From assembly GCA_016926985.1 (NCBI GenBank), contig JAFGNO010000156.1, forward strand, positions 1 through 14,826: a stretch of 14,826 nucleotides of DNA. Direction: 5' to 3'. This document shows, piece after piece, positions 1 to 6,382 of the stretch. This DNA is from Anaerolineae bacterium. GTDB lineage: Bacteria > Chloroflexota > Anaerolineae > Aggregatilineales > UBA3940. The notes under the pieces are model-generated. The model was not told the origin of the DNA. It saw only the letters and a program-made list of their open reading frames with translations, and made no database searches. Every line of letters starts with the position of its first letter. Position 1 is the stretch's first letter. The position numbers and the translations under genes were made by a program.

Positions 1-419
1 ATGGTGATCAGTGTTTCAGCCCCACTGTCGTTTAACTGCTCGGCAATTTTCTTGGGGGGAAAGGTCGGGTTGATGGCGACGACAATCCCTCCAGCTTTCG
101 AGATGCCAAAAAATCCAATGATAAACTGGGTGCTGTTGGCAAAGTGAAGAGCTACCCGGTCCCCCTTTTTGACTCCCATAGCAGCAAGGCCCGCGGCCAG
201 GCGATCGCTCAGATCACCCAGTTCACGGTAGGTGATTTCTGCGTGTTTCCGGCCAAACAGGGGCAGATCGGCTGAACTGATACAGGCGGTATTGTCCGGG
301 AACCGCGAGACAGTCTGATCGAGCATTTCAAATATGGATATGTTGGGATAGGGAGCTAATGAAGCCGGGACACCAGAGTCGTAATTTCTGGTCCATGGCT
401 TGTCGGCGTAACTGACCAT
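1..419 (-). CDS. Acyl-CoA synthetase (AMP-dependent), N-terminal part only
   Basis: Only the first 139 codons are inside the window; the gene runs off the left edge. Reading the minus strand from the ATG at 417-419 gives an open frame without stops, beginning MVSYADKPWTRNYDSGVPAS. The pattern W-x3-YD-x-GVP near the start, then ITYRELGDLSDRLAAGL, MGVKKGDRVALHFANS and QLNDSGAETLI are what the N-terminal domain of long-chain fatty acid:CoA ligases (FadD-like, ANL superfamily) looks like. These enzymes make acyl-CoA from a fatty acid, ATP and CoA through an acyl-AMP intermediate. The ATP-binding and adenylation motifs lie further on, outside the window, so substrate and integrity cannot be judged. 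The start is supported by AAGGAGG at 424-430, spaced normally before the ATG. The gene is divergent from the coiled-coil/selB pair. A related acid:CoA ligase of another chain length is possible. Confidence 0.88.
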   Translation of the reverse strand, partial: MVSYADKPWTRNYDSGVPASLAPYPNISIFEMLDQTVSRFPDNTACISSADLPLFGRKHAEITYRELGDLSDRLAAGLAAMGVKKGDRVALHFANSTQFIIGFFGISKAGGIVVAINPTFPPKKIAEQLNDSGAETLIT

Positions 420-547
420 GATTCCTCCTTCTGTGGCAACACTCTATGTGGATTGACCTTCTGCACATATCATTTCAAACAAGGCAGAAACAGCGCATCC
501 TTCCCAAACATGCGCGACGGTGGAGCCATGATGTGCGCAGCACTTCT

Positions 548-576
548 TTTATAATATATAGTAATTATGTTATAAG
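548..576 (+). promoter_or_regulatory. Possible promoter for the coiled-coil/selB operon
   Basis: An AT-rich island at about 547-577 stands out in the 250-base gap between two divergent genes. It contains TGTTATAAG (568-576), an extended -10 shape, with a weak TTTATA (548-553) 17 bases upstream as the -35. A TATAAT at 550-555 is an alternative but has no fitting -35. A start near 583 would give a leader of about 87 bases. I found no convincing minus-strand promoter for the ligase gene. The rest of 431-669 shows nothing else I can support. Confidence 0.3.
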
Positions 577-669
577 CACGAGCGAGTGGAGAATGTGTTA
601 CATGTACCGGTATTTGGATAGAATAGCTGTCAGAACAGTGATTTAGGTTCACTCAGGAGCAATCCCAGC

Positions 670-1851
670 ATGGAAACAAACCAAACGGCGAAGATGGTTG
701 CCTGGCTTGATGAAGAACGCCGTAAAGATCGGGCAGCTATCACCCGGCTTGAAGAACGGCTGGCAGCACAAACAGCCCTGGTGGAAGACCAGGCGCGGCA
801 GATAAATGATCTGGGAGCAGAAATTAACTTGCTGCGCTCATCGCTGCTCTCGATTTCACTGTTCGATGAGACAATCATTCGAATCAGGACTGAATTTGCC
901 GCTGAAATCAAGCAGCTTGAAGAACAGCGTGCCTCATTGGAGCAGGAACAACGCAAAATGCGGGAGAAAGACCGCGAAGCGCTGATGAAATCAGTTGAAG
1001 ACCTGCGGCAGGAGGTCATCGGACGGATCGACCGGGCTGTGCAGCCACGCCAGGTGGAGGAAGAGCGCCTGTCCAGGGTAGCAACAGAGCTTCAGGCATA
1101 TGCGGATAACCTGAGCAGGGGGCTTGAGGAATTCGAGCGATCGCTATCGTTCCTGGAAGAACAGCGCCGTCAGGACTCCCGTCGTGTTTCAGACATCAAC
1201 AGCGAACTGGATGGCTTGGCAAAGCAAAATGACAGCATTAAGGCTAAGACTGACCTGCTTGAGGAACTCAGCCGGAGAAATGAACGATCGGTCACAGAGG
1301 TAATGGGCGCGCTGGGAGAATTGAAACAGCAGCGTCAGAAGTTAAACGAGGATCAGGCCCTGGCCGAGCAGCAGCGGGAACGCACCATGCAGGACATGCT
1401 CCGGCGCATGGACGAGTTCGGTGATGAAATGGTTTTATTCAGCAAACAGTTCCAGGGCTGGTCAGAAACGCACCGGGTCATGAAGCAGCAGATTGAGGAC
1501 TTTGAAAGGCTGGTGGACCGGGTGGACCGGCGCATTAACGAACAGAGCGAGGTACAGCGCCTGTCAGAGGAACGATTCCGGTTGGAATGGGAAGACTTTA
1601 TGGGTGATGACCAGACACGCTGGCGCCAGTTTACCATCTCGAATGAAGAGGCCTGGCGTGAGAATAACAAAACCCTGGCTACGATCCAGGCAACCGCAGC
1701 CCAGAACGCAGAACAGGGTGAAAAGCTGGTAGAGCATATCCAGCACATCACAAAAATGCAGCAGGAACTCCTGACAGCTCTGTCTGTGCAGTTCGGAACC
1801 CTTCGTGAGCAGGCAGAAGATTCACGGGGCTCACTGCCCTCACTGACATAG
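670..1851 (+). CDS. Coiled-coil protein of unknown function, upstream of selB
   Basis: I do not recognise this family. The 393-residue product is almost wholly predicted coiled coil: it is very rich in Glu, Gln, Arg and Leu, with heptad-like runs from about residue 10 to 370. It has no cysteine and only two prolines (one near residue 126, one in the tail). No signal peptide or membrane segment is visible, so a cytoplasmic, rod-like, self-associating protein is likely. There is no Walker motif, so it is not an SMC ATPase, though similarity searches may hit SMC proteins through composition alone. The start at 670 is supported by AGGAG at 655-659. The stop is 4 bases before the selB start, so the two are almost surely co-transcribed. 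A link to selenocysteine decoding is only a guess from position. Confidence 0.85.
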   Translation: METNQTAKMVAWLDEERRKDRAAITRLEERLAAQTALVEDQARQINDLGAEINLLRSSLLSISLFDETIIRIRTEFAAEIKQLEEQRASLEQEQRKMREKDREALMKSVEDLRQEVIGRIDRAVQPRQVEEERLSRVATELQAYADNLSRGLEEFERSLSFLEEQRRQDSRRVSDINSELDGLAKQNDSIKAKTDLLEELSRRNERSVTEVMGALGELKQQRQKLNEDQALAEQQRERTMQDMLRRMDEFGDEMVLFSKQFQGWSETHRVMKQQIEDFERLVDRVDRRINEQSEVQRLSEERFRLEWEDFMGDDQTRWRQFTISNEEAWRENNKTLATIQATAAQNAEQGEKLVEHIQHITKMQQELLTALSVQFGTLREQAEDSRGSLPSLT

Positions 1852-1855
1852 CCCG

Positions 1856-3742
1856 ATGGCCTACGTAATTGGGACTGCCGGCCACGTTGATCATGGTAAA
1901 TCAGCACTGGTTGAGGCACTGACAGGCATTCATCCCGACCGGTTAACAGAAGAGCAGGAACGCGAGATGACCATTGACCTGGGATTTGCCTGGATTGACC
2001 TTCCCAGTGGCAGAACCTGTGGCATCGTTGATGTGCCCGGTCACCGCGATTTTATTGAAAATATGCTGGCTGGAGTGGGCGGGATAGACCTGGCGCTGCT
2101 GGTTATCGCTGCCGATGAGGGCGTGATGCCGCAGACGCGGGAGCATGCAGCCATCCTGGACCTGCTGGAAATCCCCGGCTGCGTGATTGCTCTGACCAAG
2201 ATCGACCTGATCGACGATCCCGAGTGGATTGATCTGGTCAGTCTGGAGATAGAGGATGTGTTTGCCGGGACAGTGGTGGACGGGGCGCCGATTGTCCCTG
2301 TTTCTTCCCGGACAGGCGCAGGGCTTGAAGACCTGATCCGGGCGCTGGATGACGCATTGGGGAACACCCTTCCCCGGGTAGACAGGGGGCAGCCATACCT
2401 GCCGGTGGACCGGGTTTTCACGATGAGCGGCTTTGGCACTGTGGTGACCGGTACGCTAACCGGCGGGTCCTTTGGTGTTGGCGATGAAGTTGAAATTGCT
2501 CCACAGGGGATCCACGCCCGCATACGGGGCCTGCAAAGCCACAAAGAGGCGCTTCAACGGGTTGGGCCAGGCAGCCGGGTGGCAATTAACCTCAGCGGGG
2601 TCTCAAAAGATATGCTGTCCAGGGGGAACGTAGTTTGCCTGCCGGGGAGTATAGAGGGTACCACACTGGCGGATACATCATACCTGCATCTGCCCGATGC
2701 TGTTCGCGTACTAAAACACAATGATGAGGTCAAGTTTTTCTCCGGCGCGGCTGAGTCAATTGCCCATGTCCGCCTGGTAGGAGACCGGGAGCTGGAACCG
2801 GGACACAGCGGCTGGCTCCAGATCAGGCTGGCGGAACCCGTTGCACTTCAGAAAGGCGACCGGTTTATTCTGCGGTATCCTTCCCCGCCACAGACAATTG
2901 GCGGCGGGGTCGTGCTTGATCCACATCCTCCCCACCGCTGGAGACGATTTAAATCTGATGTCATCACCCGGTTTGAAACGCTTTCCGCCGGGACACCCGA
3001 GGAACTGGCGCTGCACACATTGGGCAGCACAGTGGTTCTCACCCAGCAGCAACTGGCTGCCCAGACCGGTATTGGCGAGGATGAGCTGTCTGGGATCGTG
3101 AATCGTGGGCTTGAAAATGGGGATATCCTGTCACTTGGAGACCTGTACTTGATATCCCAAAACCGGTGGGCCGGGCTGGCGAAGCGGCTGACCGGGGAAC
3201 TGGAAACTTTTCACCGGCAGCGACCTCTCCGGAAAGGAATGCCCCGCGAAGCCCTGCGCAGCCGTCTTGATATTGCAGATGGACGGTTGTTTGGCGAGGT
3301 TGTGGAAAAGGCCGCGGCCTTGAAACTGGTGGTTGATGCCGGGGCAGTTGTTGCCCTGCCGGGGCACGAAGTTCGGTTTACCCCTGCCCAGCAAGCGCGG
3401 ATCGACGTGCTTATGCAGCAGTTTAATAACGATCCTGTTACCACTCCGAGTGTGAAAGAGGTGCAGGGTGCCGTTGGGGAAGATGTGCTGCAGGCCCTGG
3501 TGGAGCGCGGCGACCTGGTGCAGGTCAGCGGCGATGTGCTGTTTACAGCCGAGACGTATGAGTGGTTGGTGGGGCAGGTTACAACCACCATCCATACCCA
3601 GGGCTCAATTACTGTGGCTGAAGCGCGCGACCTGCTCTCAACCAGCCGCAAGTATGTGCTGGGGCTGCTTGAACATCTGGATGAAATCGGTCTCACCCGG
3701 CGGGAGGGGGATGGGAGAGTTCTTCGACAACGCTCTGGCTAG
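1856..3742 (+). CDS. selB: Selenocysteine-specific elongation factor SelB
   Basis: SelB is a GTPase that brings selenocysteyl-tRNA to the ribosome at UGA codons marked by a SECIS hairpin. The 628 residues match the family's usual length (about 610-640). The GTPase domain is complete: G1 GHVDHGKS (9-16), switch I MTIDLGFAW (38-46), G3 DVPGH (59-63), G4 TKID (114-117) and G5 near SSRTGAG (150-156). Two beta-barrel domains follow (about 175-262 and 270-357), the second with GDRFILR and TIGGGVVLDPHPPHR, typical of SelB. The rest (about 375-628) fits the tandem winged helices that bind SECIS RNA. The ATG lies 4 bases after the previous stop and no good ribosome site precedes it, so translation is probably coupled. 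No selA, selD or tRNA-Sec gene is in the window. The sharp TIGGG motif and winged-helix tail argue against EF-Tu or IF2. Confidence 0.95.
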   Translation: MAYVIGTAGHVDHGKSALVEALTGIHPDRLTEEQEREMTIDLGFAWIDLPSGRTCGIVDVPGHRDFIENMLAGVGGIDLALLVIAADEGVMPQTREHAAILDLLEIPGCVIALTKIDLIDDPEWIDLVSLEIEDVFAGTVVDGAPIVPVSSRTGAGLEDLIRALDDALGNTLPRVDRGQPYLPVDRVFTMSGFGTVVTGTLTGGSFGVGDEVEIAPQGIHARIRGLQSHKEALQRVGPGSRVAINLSGVSKDMLSRGNVVCLPGSIEGTTLADTSYLHLPDAVRVLKHNDEVKFFSGAAESIAHVRLVGDRELEPGHSGWLQIRLAEPVALQKGDRFILRYPSPPQTIGGGVVLDPHPPHRWRRFKSDVITRFETLSAGTPEELALHTLGSTVVLTQQQLAAQTGIGEDELSGIVNRGLENGDILSLGDLYLISQNRWAGLAKRLTGELETFHRQRPLRKGMPREALRSRLDIADGRLFGEVVEKAAALKLVVDAGAVVALPGHEVRFTPAQQARIDVLMQQFNNDPVTTPSVKEVQGAVGEDVLQALVERGDLVQVSGDVLFTAETYEWLVGQVTTTIHTQGSITVAEARDLLSTSRKYVLGLLEHLDEIGLTRREGDGRVLRQRSG

Positions 3743-4047
3743 AAGCTCTGAAGGGCTCTGACGGCTAGTGCAGTTAACACTGTGCAGATGAAGCATACAA
3801 CCAGCAGGCCAAAGACCAGTAAAAGCTGTACAGCTGGTTCGTGACGGAAATTGCGCTGTTTGTGTTTAGGCGTTGGGCGCACGCTGGGAAGGCGGTGTTT
3901 GCCTAAGCCTCTTCCAGACTGGTTGTACATGTAGTTGTCCAAAAACAGCTTTCGATAATAGTGATTGGCCCGGCCTTGTGATTGATTGGCCCCATTTTTC
4001 GCCGCCACGTTTTTTCCCCCACCATGAAATGACACAAAGGCCTCCAT
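3739..4047 (-). CDS. Small protein with one C-terminal membrane helix, unknown function
   Basis: I do not recognise this gene. From the chosen ATG (4045-4047) it encodes 102 residues: a polar, basic, Gly/Asn/Gln-rich N-terminal region with many Lys and Arg, then one strongly hydrophobic stretch at residues 75-96 beginning LLLVFGLLVVCFICTV, and a short tail. This suggests a tail-anchored or bitopic protein with a basic cytoplasmic part. The frame is open further upstream to 4116, but that start falls inside the groEL terminator, so I prefer the internal ATG. No clear ribosome site supports either, and an ATG at residue 40 is also possible. Its stop overlaps the selB stop on the other strand in a shared CTAG. 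The gene lies just after groEL in the same direction but behind a terminator. The hydrophobic segment with basic flanks is the main reason to believe it is real. Confidence 0.5.
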   Translation of the reverse strand: MEAFVSFHGGGKNVAAKNGANQSQGRANHYYRKLFLDNYMYNQSGRGLGKHRLPSVRPTPKHKQRNFRHEPAVQLLLVFGLLVVCFICTVLTALAVRALQSF

Positions 4048-4100
4048 ACTTTCATTGTAACGCTTTATGGGAAGTTCTTCCCCACATACTGTGGGTAAAC

Positions 4101-4129
4101 AAAAACCCCTCTCCAAGAGAGGGGTTTTT
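4101..4129 (-). terminator. Intrinsic terminator after groEL
   Basis: Perfect 13-bp inverted repeat (4101-4113 with 4117-4129) with a three-base loop, an AAAAACCCC/GGGGTTTTT type stem. In the minus direction it ends in a T-run (TTTTTGTTT), 18 bases after the groEL stop. Its symmetry means it could also work on the plus strand. A second small hairpin (CCCACA/TGTGGG, 4081-4095) lies just beyond. Confidence 0.9.
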
Positions 4130-4146
4130 CAATGCATATTCCCGGT

Positions 4147-5772
4147 TTAGTACTCGGGCATGGGGGGCATAGGTTTTTCTGGTTCGGGAATGTCGGTGAT
4201 GAGCGCCTCGGTGGTGAGGATCATTGCTGCGATGCTCGCCGCATTCTCAAGCGCACCACGGGTTACCTTGGCCGGATCAATAATGCCTGCTTCCAGCATA
4301 TCAACGAACTCCCCGGTGATGACATCGTAACCGATATTCTTGTTGTTGTGCTCTTCAGCATAGCGACGAACGGTATCAATGATGACCGCGCCGTCCTGAC
4401 CGGCATTGGCAGCAATCTTGCGCATCGGGGATTCAAGCGCCTTGCGCACAATATTAACGCCGGTTTGCTCATCAGCATAAGGCATCTCGACAGCATCGAG
4501 CGTGACCATAGCGTTGATCAGCGTAACACCACCGCCTGCAACAATGCCCTCTTCAACCGCAGCGCGGGTGGCAGACAGGGCGTCTTCAACGCGGTGCTTC
4601 TTCTCTTTAAGCTCGACTTCGGTTGCTGCGCCAACGCGGATAATCGCCACACCACCAACCAGCTTGGCCAGGCGCTCCTGGAGCTTCTCCCGGTCGTAAT
4701 CTGAGGTGCTCTTTTCGATGGCGACCTTGATCTCCTCGATGCGACCCTTGATCTCTTCCTCGCTGCCGGCACCGCCGATAACGGTGGTATCGTCTTTGGA
4801 GGAAACGATTTTCTCGCATTTGCCGAGGTCTTCAATGGTGACGCTTTCCAGCTTGCGACCCAGCTCTTCAGTGATGACGGTTCCACCGGTCAGGGTGGCA
4901 ATGTCCTGGAGCATCGCCTTGCGGCGGTCGCCAAAGCCCGGAGCCTTCACGGCGAGGACATTCAACATACCGCGCAGCTTGTTCAGGACGAGTGTGGCAA
5001 GCGCCTCACCATCCACGTCCTCAGCAATAATAACCAGTTCCCGCTTTCCCCGGTTCAGGAGCTTTTCAAGGATGGGCATAATATCGGCAGCAGCGGAAAT
5101 TTTCTTGTCGTGAATGAGGATGAAGGGTTCCTCAATGATGGCTTCCATGCCCTCAGGATGGGTGACGAAGTAGGGGCTGATATAGCCACGGTCAAACTGC
5201 ATACCTTCAACGTATTCGGTCTCAAATTCGAGTCCCTTGCTTTCCTCGACGGTGATGACCCCATCCTTACCCACTTTCCACATTACTTCAGCGATCAACT
5301 CACCGATTTCGCGGTCCTGGGCAGAGATGCTGGCTACGCTGGCAATCTCTTCCTGGGTATCGATCTCAACCGCCTGGTCAAGGATGGCCTGCGCGACGTG
5401 GTCGGTCGCTATTTCAATACCGCGCTTGAGCAGCATTGGGTTAGCACCAGCAGCCACGTTTTTCAGCCCTTCGTTGACGATTGCCTGGGCGAGGACAATG
5501 CTGGTGGTGGTGCCGTCACCGGCAATGTCATTGGTCTTGATGGCAGCTTCTTTGAGAAGCTGGGCGCCCATATTCTCAAAGGGGTCTTCCAGCTCGATTT
5601 CTTTGGCAACTGTCACACCATCGTGAGTAATGGTGGGGGCACCAAATTTCTTATCGAGCGCAACATTGCGACCTTTGGGGCCAAGCGTGGTGATCACGGC
5701 GTTGGCAACAATATCAACCCCGGTTTTAAGCTTGCGCCGGGCGTCTTCAGAAAATGCTAGCTGTTTGGGCAT
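4147..5772 (-). CDS. groEL: Chaperonin GroEL (Hsp60)
   Basis: GroEL is the 60-kDa subunit of the double-ring ATP-driven folding chamber and works with the GroES lid in the cytoplasm. The 541 residues are full length. Family landmarks are clear: GPKGRNV (31-37), the nucleotide-binding GDGTTT (85-90, with the catalytic Asp at 86), and VEEGIVAGGGV in the equatorial domain. The start MPKQLAFSEDAR is the expected one, with CGGAGGA (5780-5786 region) just upstream. The C-terminus is unusual compared with the Enterobacteria type: it ends PEKPMPPMPEY, with no GGM repeats. It is the second gene of a groES-groEL operon, 42 bases after groES, controlled by the CIRCE operator ahead of groES, and closed by the terminator at 4101-4129. 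Confidence 0.98.
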   Translation of the reverse strand: MPKQLAFSEDARRKLKTGVDIVANAVITTLGPKGRNVALDKKFGAPTITHDGVTVAKEIELEDPFENMGAQLLKEAAIKTNDIAGDGTTTSIVLAQAIVNEGLKNVAAGANPMLLKRGIEIATDHVAQAILDQAVEIDTQEEIASVASISAQDREIGELIAEVMWKVGKDGVITVEESKGLEFETEYVEGMQFDRGYISPYFVTHPEGMEAIIEEPFILIHDKKISAAADIMPILEKLLNRGKRELVIIAEDVDGEALATLVLNKLRGMLNVLAVKAPGFGDRRKAMLQDIATLTGGTVITEELGRKLESVTIEDLGKCEKIVSSKDDTTVIGGAGSEEEIKGRIEEIKVAIEKSTSDYDREKLQERLAKLVGGVAIIRVGAATEVELKEKKHRVEDALSATRAAVEEGIVAGGGVTLINAMVTLDAVEMPYADEQTGVNIVRKALESPMRKIAANAGQDGAVIIDTVRRYAEEHNNKNIGYDVITGEFVDMLEAGIIDPAKVTRGALENAASIAAMILTTEALITDIPEPEKPMPPMPEY

Positions 5773-5814
5773 GTCTTATTCCTCCGTAAATTCCGAGTAG
5801 TTCAGTAAATTGGA

Positions 5815-6114
5815 TTACGACTCAACAATGGCCAGGATGTCTGATTCTTTGAGGATGAGCAGTTTCTTATTGTCGATCTTGACTTCCGTGCCTGCGTACT
5901 TGGCAAAGAGCACCGTCTGCCCGACTTCTACATCCATCAGGATGCGCTTTCCATCGTCGTCTTTGCGGCCTGCCCCAACCGCCAGAACGGTTCCCTGCTG
6001 CGGTTTTTCTTTGGCTGTTTCCGGGAGAACCAGTTGACCACCGGCAAAGGTTTCTTCGCGTTCAATGGGTTCAACGACAACGCGATCACCCAGGGGGCGC
6101 AGTTGTAGTGACAT
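5815..6114 (-). CDS. groES: Co-chaperonin GroES (Hsp10)
   Basis: GroES forms the seven-membered lid of the GroEL chamber. The 99-residue product MSLQLRPLGDRVVVEPIE... has the family length and order: N-terminal strand with PLGDRV (7-12), mobile loop that docks on GroEL (about 18-32, EETFAGGQLVLPE), VGAG turn near 46-49, and the C-terminal LFAKYAGTEVKID and ESDILAIVE. I chose the ATG at 6112-6114 because it matches the conserved N-terminus and has AGGAGG at 6124-6129 nine bases upstream. An in-frame upstream ATG at 6147 would place the ribosome site inside the coding region and add 11 residues not seen in the family. First gene of the groES-groEL operon. Confidence 0.97.
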   Translation of the reverse strand: MSLQLRPLGDRVVVEPIEREETFAGGQLVLPETAKEKPQQGTVLAVGAGRKDDDGKRILMDVEVGQTVLFAKYAGTEVKIDNKKLLILKESDILAIVES

Positions 6115-6156
6115 AGGTAATAACCTCCTTCTGGTTACACAAATCAAGTTCTATTC

Positions 6157-6205
6157 ACTAGCCCGGATTAGCACTCGCACGTCGGGAGTGCTAATCCGGG
6201 CTAGT
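6157..6205 (-). promoter_or_regulatory. CIRCE operator (HrcA binding site) before groES
   Basis: Contains the exact CIRCE consensus TTAGCACTC-N9-GAGTGCTAA (6168-6176 and 6186-6194). The symmetry continues outward without a mismatch, giving 20-bp arms (6157-6176 with 6186-6205). Known family role: the HrcA repressor binds here and releases on heat shock. The outer arm overlaps the groES -10 box, so bound HrcA would directly block the promoter. In the transcript it would form a long hairpin in the groES leader. Confidence 0.96.
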
Positions 6206-6231
6206 ATAGACCGTGGCAGATATTCTGTCAA
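6203..6231 (-). promoter_or_regulatory. Sigma-70-type promoter of groES-groEL
   Basis: On the minus strand a perfect TTGACA (6226-6231) is followed by exactly 17 bases and TATACT (6203-6208). The predicted start near 6195-6197 lies at the edge of the CIRCE element, the usual arrangement for HrcA-controlled chaperone operons. The leader to the groES ATG is about 82 bases. Confidence 0.9.
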
Positions 6232-6290
6232 GGGGATTTTCGGGTCCCCGAAGGGGTTCTTATGTAATTCCAACAAATGGATGGGGGACG

Positions 6291-6382
6291 AAAAAGCAAG
6301 GGAGTGACTGCAAGGACCATCAGGCTCGTTCACATCTCGGGTGTGCGGCCTGCACGGCTGTTAAGTGTCCTCGTCACTCCCT
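6291..6382 (-). terminator. Likely terminator or 3'-UTR structured RNA after the TPR gene
   Basis: A 10-bp perfect stem (6299-6308 with 6373-6382) is followed on the minus strand by TTGC and five T (6291-6295). Inside it are three further nested helices: 6313-6317 with 6367-6371 (5 bp), 6321-6325 with 6348-6352 (5 bp) and 6331-6334 with 6342-6345 (4 bp). The outer arm overlaps the TPR gene's TGA stop. This is larger than an ordinary terminator, so a small RNA is possible. It does not match the conserved parts of SRP RNA, tRNA or any riboswitch I know. Confidence 0.45.

Noticed and set aside
446..646. 66-residue plus-strand frame in the divergent spacer
   Set aside because: No ribosome site, odd composition, overlaps the AT-rich promoter island.
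630..1019. 129-residue minus-strand frame inside the coiled-coil gene
   Set aside because: Ser/Arg-rich composition typical of the reverse of a Glu/Arg/Leu-rich gene; no ribosome site; the plus-strand gene explains the region.
1353..1919. 188-residue minus-strand frame over the end of the coiled-coil gene and start of selB
   Set aside because: Cys/Ser/Arg-rich shadow crossing two well-supported plus-strand genes.
3873..4172. 99-residue plus-strand frame over the groEL terminator
   Set aside because: Runs through a strong terminator and into the reverse of groEL; composition not protein-like.
6115..6147. Upstream start for groES (110 residues)
   Set aside because: Would bury the AGGAGG site in the coding sequence; MSLQLRPLGDRV is the family N-terminus.
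6299..6382. tRNA-Sec or SRP RNA for the 84-base hairpin
   Set aside because: No T-loop GGTTCGA, no TCA anticodon arm in the right place, and no GGAA apical loop or the conserved SRP bulges.
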